Origin: Bacteroidota bacterium
Lineage (GTDB): Bacteria; Bacteroidota; Bacteroidia; UBA8524
Length of the DNA: 64,000 nt
Assembly (NCBI GenBank): GCA_016124735.1
Contig: WGMZ01000002.1
Span: 46,650-110,649 of the forward strand
Reading direction: 5' to 3'
Below are positions 27,833-36,214 of this stretch, piece after piece (positions within the stretch are counted from its first letter, which is position 1; the number at the start of each line of letters is the position of its first letter). The translations under genes were made by a program, and so were the position numbers. Below the pieces are notes generated by a model. That model was not told the origin of the DNA and did no database searches. It saw nothing but the letters and a program-made list of their open reading frames with translations.

Positions 27833-28657
27833 TTATTCAATTTGTTCGTTCCTAAGTTTTACCTGAAGACGGTAAAAAGGAAAAATCCAACGCCGAAAAA
27901 ACCTGTTCCTTTGCTGAAAGCGGAGAACTTCTTCCTCAGAAACCTGTTGCTGTTCATTAAAAAGCTTCCGTGCATGGTCATACAAATGACGGTCATGCCT
28001 TACGAATTCTTCGAGCTGCGCCTTGGTGGATGGCGAAAGTGTCCTGAGTTCAGGTTTTTCATGTGTCACGTTCATTCGAACGTAGTAGGGATTCTTTTCC
28101 CAGCCTAAAGCCTCTTTCAGCATAAGCACGGAAGCATCAAACTGCGAGGTCAAAAGCACCAGATCGAGTGCTTCCAGTTTCATGAGGGCCGATTCCAAAA
28201 GCTGATCCATGGACGGTGAGGGGGGGCCATTCTGCCCAGTGATCCAGCTTGTGTCACGTGCTAAAACGCGTGTATGCAGATTATCCTGGTAATGATCGCG
28301 GGCATAATGCAAGTAATCGTCGAGGGAATGTAATTTGGAAACCACACTGTGGGATACATGGTGCTGCGCCCGACGGATATAATGGTATTGCGAAAGCAAC
28401 TGTTCTACCGGCTCCCGGAAGAAGGTGAAACAGAAAGGTTTTTCCAATAAAGGTTCCAGGATCAGGGAGGCGTGGCCATGGATGAGCGGAAAGGACTTCT
28501 GTTTTTCCGGAGGAAAGGTATAAAACTCTTCAAACGAATCGAGCGGATTCAGGTTCTTGTTCACATAGAAAGTCTCCCTGTACTGGCGCATCAGGATAAA
28601 ATGCAGGGTACTTCCGGCGGTTTTGGGAATATGTTCAAAGAGGACCTGGCGGGGCAT
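27833..28657 (-). CDS. sulfotransferase family protein
   Basis: FEHIPKTAGSTLHFILMRQYRETF (5'-PSB loop) and FTFFREPVEQLLSQYHY (3'-PB). Confidence 0.88.
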   Translation of the reverse strand: MPRQVLFEHIPKTAGSTLHFILMRQYRETFYVNKNLNPLDSFEEFYTFPPEKQKSFPLIHGHASLILEPLLEKPFCFTFFREPVEQLLSQYHYIRRAQHHVSHSVVSKLHSLDDYLHYARDHYQDNLHTRVLARDTSWITGQNGPPSPSMDQLLESALMKLEALDLVLLTSQFDASVLMLKEALGWEKNPYYVRMNVTHEKPELRTLSPSTKAQLEEFVRHDRHLYDHARKLFNEQQQVSEEEVLRFQQRNRFFRRWIFPFYRLQVKLRNEQIE

Positions 28658-28991
28658 GGGGGAAAGATAGTTAAAAGTAGACGGTCAAGAGGGAAAGTCC
28701 ATGGACCATGGGAAATTTATGCGTCGTAATTTGGTGATGACACCTATTTGTTGATTATCCTTTTAACCACAGAGGACACAGAGTTATTGCACGGAGAACA
28801 CAGCGATGCAAAGCTAAAAGTCGACTGTTGACTGAGGAGGCGGGAAAAAGACCATAGACGATAGATCATGGATGTGGTGATAAAAATAGGAACGGTCAAC
28901 AATAAAGAAATGGACAACACAGGAAGCGAAGGAGTACAATAAATTCATTCCTATGGCACTCTTCTCAAAATATTCTGGACCATCTATGAGG

Positions 28992-29014
28992 AAAAACCGC
29001 CTTTCGGTTTTTTT
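28992..29014 (-). terminator. Hairpin terminator downstream of the mini-ORF at 29030..29170
   Basis: gaaaaaccgcctttcggtttttttt: AAAAACCG/CGGTTTTT stem about 16 nt past the mini-ORF stop. Confidence 0.6.
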
Positions 29015-29029
29015 TAAACGTTTAGGACG

Positions 29030-29170
29030 CTATTGGTTTTCTACGTTCTCATGCGCCACCAACGCCTCCCCAAATTCATCGCTCATCAAAGGGATATTGC
29101 ATAAGCGGCAAACGTCGCATTTCCCTTTGTTTACCCAGTGCTTTCTTTCATTGTAGGGGAGCTTGTTCAT
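29030..29170 (-). CDS. Intact 46-aa Cys-rich mini-ORF (copy B of the MBL-fold C-terminus); may be a gene remnant
   Basis: MNKLPYNERKHWVNKGKCDVCRLCNIPLMSDEFGEALVAHENVENQ*; open ATG to TAG; below the length cutoff of the ORF track. Confidence 0.4.
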   Translation of the reverse strand: MNKLPYNERKHWVNKGKCDVCRLCNIPLMSDEFGEALVAHENVENQ

Positions 29171-29183
29171 GTTGCTGAATCAT

Positions 29184-29330
29184 GAAGCGCTCGGCCCGGA
29201 GGGCCAGAGCGCTATTTGATAGACGCTAATACGTACTCCGTACTCTTTCTCGAAACTAAAAAAGCCGCCGAAAAGCGGCTTTTTCCTGTGGGCCCAATCC
29301 CGCACATGCGGGATGATCTTCTGATTATGA
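29184..29330 (-). repeat. tRNA-derived repeat unit, copy B (dispersed)
   Basis: GAAGCGCTCGGCCCGGAGGGCCAGAGCGCTATTTG...GGGCCCAATCCCGCACATGCGGGATGATCTTCTGATTATGAG. Confidence 0.88.
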
Positions 29331-29365
29331 GATTTAAAGGGAATCATTAGGTTGTAGTGACAATT

Positions 29366-30901
29366 CTATAATTTGCCTTCCACCAACGCCTCCCCAAAAT
29401 CATCGCTCATCAAAGGGATATTGCATAGGCGGCAAACGTCGCATTTTCCTTTGTTGACCCAGTGCTTTCTTTCATTGTAGGGGAGCTTGTTCATGTTTCC
29501 CCGCATCACAATCTTCTGTTTGAAAGCCAGAGAGGCAAACTTAGGGTTGTGGCTCAGGTATTTAAAGGCTCTAACCGGCTGATTGAGCATCGTGGCGGAG
29601 GCTTTGGGGAAACAGGAGAGCAGACGTAAACTCACGATGTCAATATTGTCTTCCAGGCAGGCATCATCTAGAACATCGATATCGGCTCCGTATCCGATAT
29701 AAAAAACGTCGCCTCCCCAGAGGGTTTCCAGCGCATAACGCAATCGATCGGAGTAGGTGCGGATGCGGATATTGACATTCGCAGGCATCTTGGCCAGAAC
29801 CCGGGTAACCAGCTTGCCGGCCTGGTACATACAATGGATATAGCGCTCTTCTGCCACGTCTTTTAATTGAATCACAAAATTGATTTGCTCGATGAGTTCC
29901 TTGGCGATTCCAACCGTGCTGATGGGCAGTATGTTCTGCAAGGTTTCACGTAATTCTGTTACCACTTCCGGACTTTGTGCCGCATGCGTATTGCAACGCA
30001 GAATTTCATCTGCGTAATAATCATGTATCAAATGACTCAGGTTGTCGTCAATGTCCAACGCATGATATGGGGAAGTCTTGACCCATTCCATATCCTGCAG
30101 GTAGTCGCCGGGTTGGAGTCCCATGAAGCGCATCATGGTATCAGCGTCGAAGTAGTCGCGGTAGTATTGCTCCAGCTTATTGCGAGAAAACTTCATTCGG
30201 TTGATCCATTGTTTGTCTTCTTCGAGGAGCGCAAAACCAGGCACAAAAGGCAATACGTCGACCGGTAATATTTCCTCCACCAAATCGCAGAAGCAATGCG
30301 CCAGAAACTGTTCTCGCAGCAGGGCGATCTCTTCGTCATCTTTGCCTGGTGCATGCACTGTATTGGGGAAATAACTGGCGCCGCCCAGTCCGCAGATGAG
30401 CAGGTCAACCTTAGGCCAGTGTTTCTTGATGATGCCCACAAAGATTTCAATGAATGCCCAGTGAGCTGCATTCAACGCATCATTGAGATTGACATAGACC
30501 TTTCCTTCACATTCATAGACTACGAAAGCATCCAAACCATTTACCACGAAGGTCATGCGCATGTCGTCCGAGAGTTTGACCGTCTGCAGCGATTGCACTT
30601 CGTGTACTTCGCGAAAGCCAAGCGAGCGAATCAATTCTTTGGTGCCGTCTTTCCAAGTGTAAGGAAAATAAACCACCACATCTTTATTAACCTGTTTCAG
30701 GGTTTCTATATGCAGATGATCCTCGTGACCGTGGGTGAGGATAAGATGAGTAATATCCTGAACAAAAGAAGTATCGACAGGTTTAGGGAATACATGCCAT
30801 TGATCCAGGTAGGCAGGTCCGAAATACCAGGGATCGGTAAGCACCATAAGGTCTCCACTTTCCATAAAAAGCGAAGCGTGAGATACGTAAGTAAGCTTCA
30901 T
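29366..30901 (-). CDS. Metallo-beta-lactamase-fold protein resembling CMP-Neu5Ac hydroxylase without the Rieske domain; C-terminal CxxCxxC
   Basis: MKLTYVSHASLFMESGDLMVLTDPWYFGPAYLDQWH...HLILTHGHEDHLHIETL; C-terminus GKCDVCRLCNIPL; start refined to 30901. Confidence 0.7.
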   Translation of the reverse strand: MKLTYVSHASLFMESGDLMVLTDPWYFGPAYLDQWHVFPKPVDTSFVQDITHLILTHGHEDHLHIETLKQVNKDVVVYFPYTWKDGTKELIRSLGFREVHEVQSLQTVKLSDDMRMTFVVNGLDAFVVYECEGKVYVNLNDALNAAHWAFIEIFVGIIKKHWPKVDLLICGLGGASYFPNTVHAPGKDDEEIALLREQFLAHCFCDLVEEILPVDVLPFVPGFALLEEDKQWINRMKFSRNKLEQYYRDYFDADTMMRFMGLQPGDYLQDMEWVKTSPYHALDIDDNLSHLIHDYYADEILRCNTHAAQSPEVVTELRETLQNILPISTVGIAKELIEQINFVIQLKDVAEERYIHCMYQAGKLVTRVLAKMPANVNIRIRTYSDRLRYALETLWGGDVFYIGYGADIDVLDDACLEDNIDIVSLRLLSCFPKASATMLNQPVRAFKYLSHNPKFASLAFKQKIVMRGNMNKLPYNERKHWVNKGKCDVCRLCNIPLMSDDFGEALVEGKL

Positions 30902-31003
30902 TGTTCTTACTAACGGTTCTGACGGCGAATTGGTATGGGCTTCGTCGAAAGGGCGAATGGCCTTTGCATTTTGTACCAGGCAAGTTGATTGACTTGATCT
31001 TGC

Positions 31004-31741
31004 GAAGCACACGGCCGGGAAGGCCAGAACGCTATTTGATAGACGCTAATGCGCTCTACGCACTCTTTCTCGAAACTAAAAAAGCCGCGATTAAGCGGTT
31101 AATCGTCTGCACTCAATTCTGCATTCGCGGGATGTCCCTTGACCTTTCTAAGTTAGATCAAGAAGCGCTCGGCCCGGAGGGCCAGAGCGCTATTTGATAT
31201 ATGCTAATACGTACGCTGTACTCTTTCTCGAAACTAAAAAAGCCGCTGAAAAGCGGTTAATCGTCTGCACTCAATTCTGCATTCGCGGGATGTCCCTTGA
31301 CCTTTCTAAATTAGATTAAGAAGCGCTCGGCCCGGAAGGCCAGAGCGCTATTTGATAGACGCTAATACGTACGCTGTACTCTTTCTCGAAACTAAAAAAG
31401 CCGCTGAAAAGCGGTTAATTGTCTGCACTCAATTCTGCATTCGCGGGATGTCCCTTGACCTTTCTGAGTTAGATCAAGAAGCACTCGGCCCGGAGGGCCT
31501 GAACGCTATTTGATAGACTTTAATACGTACTCCGCACTCTTTCTCGAAACTAAAAAAGCCGCTGAAAAGCGGCTTTTTCCTGTGGGCCCAATCCCGCATG
31601 TACGGGATGACCCTCTGATAATATTTGCTAAGTCAAGAAGCGCTCGGCCCGGAAGGCCTGAGCGCTATTTGATAGACGCTAATACGTACTCTGTACTCTT
31701 TCTCGAAACTAAAAAAGCCGCTGAAAAGCGGCTTTTTCCTG
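31004..31741 (-). repeat. Tandem array of five units (C-G) with period about 158 bp, abutting tRNA-Met
   Basis: Units begin GAAGC[G/A]C at 31004, 31162, 31320, 31478, 31637; each has the GC-rich hairpin, TTTCTCGAAACTAAAAAAGCCGC terminator core and a tRNA-like tail. Confidence 0.92.
31709..31736 (-). terminator. Rho-independent terminator of tRNA-Met (within unit G)
   Basis: aaaaaagccgctgaaaagcggctttttcc: GCCGC/GCGGC stem with A/T tracts, immediately 3' of the tRNA on the minus strand. Confidence 0.75.
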
Positions 31742-31815
31742 TGGGCCCAACAGGGCTTGAACCTGTGACCCTCTGATTATGAGTCAGATGCTCTAACCAA
31801 CTGAGCTATAGGCCC
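31742..31815 (-). tRNA. tRNA-Met (anticodon CAT)
   Basis: GGGCCTATAGCTCAGTTGGTTAGAGCATCTGACTCATAATCAGAGGGTCACAGGTTCAAGCCCTGTTGGGCCCA folds as a cloverleaf; CCA not encoded; body resembles elongator Met. Confidence 0.93.
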
Positions 31816-32020
31816 CGTTGAATTACTTCAACAAGGCTGCGAAATTAAGGTTTTGTTCGCAATTCCTTTCGTGTTCGGAGAAAATGTGTTTTTCCAGACT
31901 GAAAAATGTCAGAATGGCGTTCAGGTCTTACCGCTGAGCGCATACGACCTGAAACCAAATTGTGCAACCCCTTCGGGTCCGATGCCTGCTGTTTTCTTCC
32001 TGTTAATTGCTGAGATATCA

Positions 32021-32545
32021 AATAAGTCCCTTGGTGCCCTCACCAAGGGACACGCAAACTTTAATCAGATGCAAACAGACGAAACCTAAACAGATCACTG
32101 ACGGCCTAAAGCCTCTAACTTGCTGCCAGTTGCCTGAAGTCAATTGGGCGGCCTTTTCAGGGCCAAGCTGGCCACCTTCATACTGTTCATTGTGGTATTA
32201 TCCAATAAGTCCCCTGGTGCCCTCACCAAGGGACACGCAAACTTTAATCGGATGCAAACAGACGAAACCTAAACGGATCACTCACGACCTAAAGCCTCTG
32301 GCTTGCTGCCAGTTGCCTGAAGCCAATCGGTCGGCATCTTCAGGGCCAAGCTGGCCACCTTCATCCTGTTCATTGTAGGTATATCCAATAAGTCCCTTGG
32401 TGCCCTCACCAAGGGACACACTAACTTAAATCAGATGCAGATTCAAACGGGCGAAGCCTGAATTGACAACTCACGACCTAAAGCCTCTGGCATGATGCCA
32501 GTCGCCTGAAGCCAAATTGGGCCATCCCTTCAGGTTAGTATTGCG
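32021..32545. repeat. Three tandem hairpin-rich units, period about 183 bp
   Basis: Units start AATAAGTCCC[T/C]TGGTGCCCTCACCAAGGGACAC at 32021, 32204, 32387; a degenerate further half-unit lies around 31920-31980. Confidence 0.88.
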
Positions 32546-32702
32546 GCTATTTATTTAGGCAAAGGTTGGGCAGCCCCTACGGGGCCAATGCTGATTATCA
32601 ATAAGGTCAAGTCGGAATACTATCTGTTCTTCGTATTTTGTCTCACCGTCTCGACGTCTCATTGTCTCACCGTCTTTCCTCCCCAAACTCTATCTTCGTA
32701 CC

Positions 32703-33320
32703 ATGCCCATCAAAAACCTGCTCTTCGACCTCGGCGGGGTCATCATCGATCTCCATATCCAAAATACCCGGGAAGCTTTTGAAGAGCTGGGGATGAAAGA
32801 AACAGGAAACTGGTTTGTAGCCCACGACCAAAACAGCTGGCTCAATAAGTACGAGACCGGACAGATTGATACCGATGCTTTTATAGCAGGGATCAATAAA
32901 GATAGCGGACTGGGCATCAGTGAGAAGGATTTCAAACAGGCATGGAATGCCATGCTGGGCAAGGTGCGGCGCTCTCGCCTGGAAATGCTGGAGAACCTCC
33001 GGGAGAAATACCGGGTATTTGCGCTCAGCAATATCAATCCCATGCACGCCCACGCCTGCCATGAGATCCTCGAACGCGACCACGACATCTATAGCTTCCA
33101 TGAAATCTTCGACCGGGTGTTCTTTTCTCATGAAATCAATGCGCGAAAACCGGATAAGGCCAGTTTCGATGCGGTATTGAAAGCAACGGGCATTCATCCG
33201 GAAGAAACGCTCTTTTTCGACGACCATTTCCCCAATGTGGAAGCCGCAGCCCGCTTTGGCTTTTTAGCCCAGCATGTCGATTTGGAAATCAGCGTATTGG
33301 TCGAACAACTTAAGCTCTAA
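32703..33320 (+). CDS. HAD family hydrolase/phosphatase
   Basis: NLLFDLGGVIIDL; FALSNINPMH; ARKPDKASFDAVL; TLFFDDHFPNVEAA. Confidence 0.92.
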   Translation: MPIKNLLFDLGGVIIDLHIQNTREAFEELGMKETGNWFVAHDQNSWLNKYETGQIDTDAFIAGINKDSGLGISEKDFKQAWNAMLGKVRRSRLEMLENLREKYRVFALSNINPMHAHACHEILERDHDIYSFHEIFDRVFFSHEINARKPDKASFDAVLKATGIHPEETLFFDDHFPNVEAAARFGFLAQHVDLEISVLVEQLKL

Positions 33321-33401
33321 GCTTCTTCTTCTAAAAAATTGAGGGAGTCCAGCCTCGTCGCGCGAAAAGCACTAATTTCGCGGCATTAAAAATTGGATTT
33401 T

Positions 33402-35153
33402 ATGTACCGGAGTCATCATTGCGGAGAATTAAGAATGGAACATGTTGGGCAGGTGGTTACCCTCAGCGGATGGGTGCAACGCTCCCGCGATATGGGTGGA
33501 CTGACCTTTCTCGATCTTCGGGATCGTTACGGCATCACCCAATTGTCTTTCAATCTATCTGTCAATGAAACGCTTTGCCTCGAAGCCAGAAAGCTGGGCC
33601 GTGAATATGTGATTCAGGCAAGCGGACGGGTTAAGGAACGCGAAAGCAAAAATGCCAAAATTCCGACCGGCGACATCGAAATCGAAGTACAGGAAATCAA
33701 AATTCTGAATGCGGCGCAGACGCCTCCTTTTACCATCGAAGAAAATACCGATGGAGGAGATGAGCTGCGGATGAAATACCGTTACCTCGACCTGCGTCGT
33801 GAAACCGTTAGAAAGAAACTGGAACTGCGCCATACCCTGGCCAAACATACCCGCCGCTACCTCGACGAGCAGGCATTCATGGAGGTGGAAACACCGGTAT
33901 TGATCAAATCGACTCCGGAAGGAGCGCGCGACTTCATCGTTCCCTCTCGTCTGAACCCAGGCGAGTTTTACGCTTTACCCCAATCTCCGCAGACCTTCAA
34001 ACAGCTTTTGATGGTATCCGGTTTCGACCGCTACTACCAAATTGTAAAATGCTTCCGCGATGAAGACCTGCGTGCCGACCGTCAGCCGGAATTCACGCAG
34101 ATCGACTGCGAGATGAGCTTTGTGGAACGCGAAGACATTCTCAATACCTTTGAGGGCCTTACCAAGTATCTTTTCAAGGAAATCAAGGGAGTTGACCTGC
34201 CGGATTTCCCAAGAATGAGCTACGACGAAGCGATGAGCCGCTACGGCATCGACAAACCGGATACCCGTTTCGGAATGGAGATAAACGAGCTCAACGGACT
34301 TATCGCAGGAACCGAGTTCGTAGTTTTTAAATCCGTGATCGACGAAGGCGGACTGATAGGTGGTATCTGTGCCGAAGGCTGTGCCGATTATACCCGCAAG
34401 CAGCTCGACGAACTTACCGAATGGGTGAAAGACCCGAAACGTGGCATGAAAGGCCTGGTTTACGTGAAATGGTCTGCTGAAGGAATTAAGTCATCGGTCG
34501 ATAAATTCTTTACTCCCGACCAGCTGAAATCCTGGATGGAAGCGGCCGGAGGCAAAGAAGGCGATTTGCTTTTGGTCCTTGCAGGAGACAAAGACAAGAC
34601 ACAAAAAGCCTTGGGAGAACTTCGCCTGGAAATGGGCAAGCGCCTCGGACTTCGCGAGGGAAATAGCTACAATCCTCTTTGGGTCATTGATTTTCCTTTG
34701 GTAGAATACAACGAAGATGATGGACGTTTCTACGCGATGCATCACCCCTTCACGTCTCCAAACCCGGAAGACCTTCATCTGATGGAGAGTGACCCTGCAG
34801 CCATTCGGGCCAATGCCTACGATTTGGTGATCAACGGGGTGGAAATAGGCGGAGGCTCCATCCGTATCCACGACCGCGCCATCCAGCAAAAGATGTTCGA
34901 TCTCCTGGGCTTTACCAAGGAAGAGGCACAAGAACAATTTGGCTTCCTGATGAATGCCTTCGAATACGGTGCGCCGCCACATGGAGGCATTGCCTTCGGC
35001 TTCGACCGCTTATGCGCCATGTTTGCCAATGTGGAAAGTATCCGCGACTTCATCGCCTTCCCAAAAAACAATGCCGGACGCGACGTAATGATCGACGCAC
35101 CCGGCATGGTAAGTCCGGCGCAATTGGATGAGCTTGGGTTGAAATCTATTTAA
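33402..35153 (+). CDS. aspS: aspartate--tRNA ligase
   Basis: [62 protein letters not shown]; first ATG at 33402 (33393 is TTG). Confidence 0.96.
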   Translation: MYRSHHCGELRMEHVGQVVTLSGWVQRSRDMGGLTFLDLRDRYGITQLSFNLSVNETLCLEARKLGREYVIQASGRVKERESKNAKIPTGDIEIEVQEIKILNAAQTPPFTIEENTDGGDELRMKYRYLDLRRETVRKKLELRHTLAKHTRRYLDEQAFMEVETPVLIKSTPEGARDFIVPSRLNPGEFYALPQSPQTFKQLLMVSGFDRYYQIVKCFRDEDLRADRQPEFTQIDCEMSFVEREDILNTFEGLTKYLFKEIKGVDLPDFPRMSYDEAMSRYGIDKPDTRFGMEINELNGLIAGTEFVVFKSVIDEGGLIGGICAEGCADYTRKQLDELTEWVKDPKRGMKGLVYVKWSAEGIKSSVDKFFTPDQLKSWMEAAGGKEGDLLLVLAGDKDKTQKALGELRLEMGKRLGLREGNSYNPLWVIDFPLVEYNEDDGRFYAMHHPFTSPNPEDLHLMESDPAAIRANAYDLVINGVEIGGGSIRIHDRAIQQKMFDLLGFTKEEAQEQFGFLMNAFEYGAPPHGGIAFGFDRLCAMFANVESIRDFIAFPKNNAGRDVMIDAPGMVSPAQLDELGLKSI

Positions 35154-36102
35154 GCGCAGCCATGCGTGCTTTCCAGTCTGACTCGGAAATTTTTTCGAGC
35201 TTTGGAAGCTGAATTTCTTCGTTGTCGCCAATGGTATGTACGGTATCGTACCAGTAGAGATAGCCTTCATCATCTATTCCATATACAACCATTTTAACTT
35301 CTTGTCCCTTGGGCACATCGTAATGGGAACCGGTATAGAATTCTCCGGGAGTAGAAGTGCCGGGGAGATAGGAGCAAATGCGCTTGGCGGTGAAAATCAA
35401 ATGGACATGCATGTCCAAGGAAACTTGCGAGGGATCAGCAAGGGCTTTCATCTCTGTTCTGTCAGGGAAGTTTCCTAAACCGTCCAGATTGCAATAAGTG
35501 AAAGAATCGAGGTAGATGACATTATTTCCTCGCGATGAATCCCTTTGAAGGAGCCAGTCGTTTCTTTGTGCCCATTTCGTACTCCCATCGGGGTCTTTGA
35601 CACCCATGTAGGGTGCCATTCCGTTTTCGGTATTGGAAAACTGCACTCCATAACGGTATCCGTCTTTGATGCGCAGTGTTTTACCGTTTTGAGTAACTTC
35701 CAGCTTGAACATTCCGCCGGAATAGAGCAATTCTCCTTTGTCGGTTAGCGTTTGAACATTGGCTTTGATCATGTCTTCGGCCGTATAGAATTCCTGCAGA
35801 TGAAAAGTAACTTCACCAGTAATATCATTTCCGTCCAAATCGACTAAACTTCCAGGGTAGATCATAATAAGAGCACCGGATTTCGTTGGCAGATTGATGG
35901 CCTTTGAGGCATCGCCTTTCAGGGTTTCGCTGGATCCGGGATTGGCTGCGAAATAGTCGGCGATAGATTTTTGTGAAACCGGTTGTATGTCGCCGGAATT
36001 CTTATTTGATTTTTGAACCACATTGGGGCTTTCCTGAAGCTTGGAGCAGGCTGCGATGGATAATCCAAACCCAATGGCAGCAATAAGCGCTATTTTTTTC
36101 AT
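35146..36102 (-). CDS. hypothetical lipoprotein
   Basis: [23 protein letters not shown] lipobox; uninterrupted 318-aa ORF. Confidence 0.75.
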   Translation of the reverse strand: MKKIALIAAIGFGLSIAACSKLQESPNVVQKSNKNSGDIQPVSQKSIADYFAANPGSSETLKGDASKAINLPTKSGALIMIYPGSLVDLDGNDITGEVTFHLQEFYTAEDMIKANVQTLTDKGELLYSGGMFKLEVTQNGKTLRIKDGYRYGVQFSNTENGMAPYMGVKDPDGSTKWAQRNDWLLQRDSSRGNNVIYLDSFTYCNLDGLGNFPDRTEMKALADPSQVSLDMHVHLIFTAKRICSYLPGTSTPGEFYTGSHYDVPKGQEVKMVVYGIDDEGYLYWYDTVHTIGDNEEIQLPKLEKISESDWKARMAALK

Positions 36103-36175
36103 AAGCAGTTTAATTCGAGATCGATTGGATTAGTATGTAGATTGAAAATGAATAAGGGTTGCTTCCATTCGTCGA

Positions 36176-36206
36176 TTGCCGGAACCGAAAGGCTGATGTA
36201 TTTTTG
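36176..36206 (+). promoter_or_regulatory. Candidate Bacteroidota-type promoter for MFS gene
   Basis: TTG-N20-TATTTTTG, 8 nt before the ATG at 36215. Confidence 0.4.
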
Positions 36207-36214
36207 CAGCGCGA

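Noticed and set aside
30296-30913. 205-aa + strand ORF
   Set aside because: Antisense to the MBL-fold gene; no recognisable motif.
31004-31741. CRISPR array
   Set aside because: Repeats are about 158 bp and contiguous, with no short unique spacers and no cas genes nearby.
30901-31776. ORFs 30901..31197 and 31510..31776 encoding repeated peptides (YLIDANTYSVLFLETKKAAEKRLFPVGP...)
   Set aside because: They are translations of the tRNA/terminator repeat array. Most periods are 158 bp (not a multiple of 3), so the frame is not preserved, and the last ORF runs antisense into the tRNA.
32007-32378. 123-aa ORF with a 61-aa peptide repeated twice
   Set aside because: The 183-bp period is a multiple of 3, so the frame repeats automatically. 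The third unit is not open, the sequence is hairpin-dominated, and there is no recognisable domain or clear start signal.
32021-32545. Integron attC cassette array
   Set aside because: No integrase and no ORFs between repeats; I could not identify attC core sites.
32667-33227. 186-aa - strand ORF
   Set aside because: Antisense to the HAD hydrolase whose catalytic motifs are intact on the + strand.
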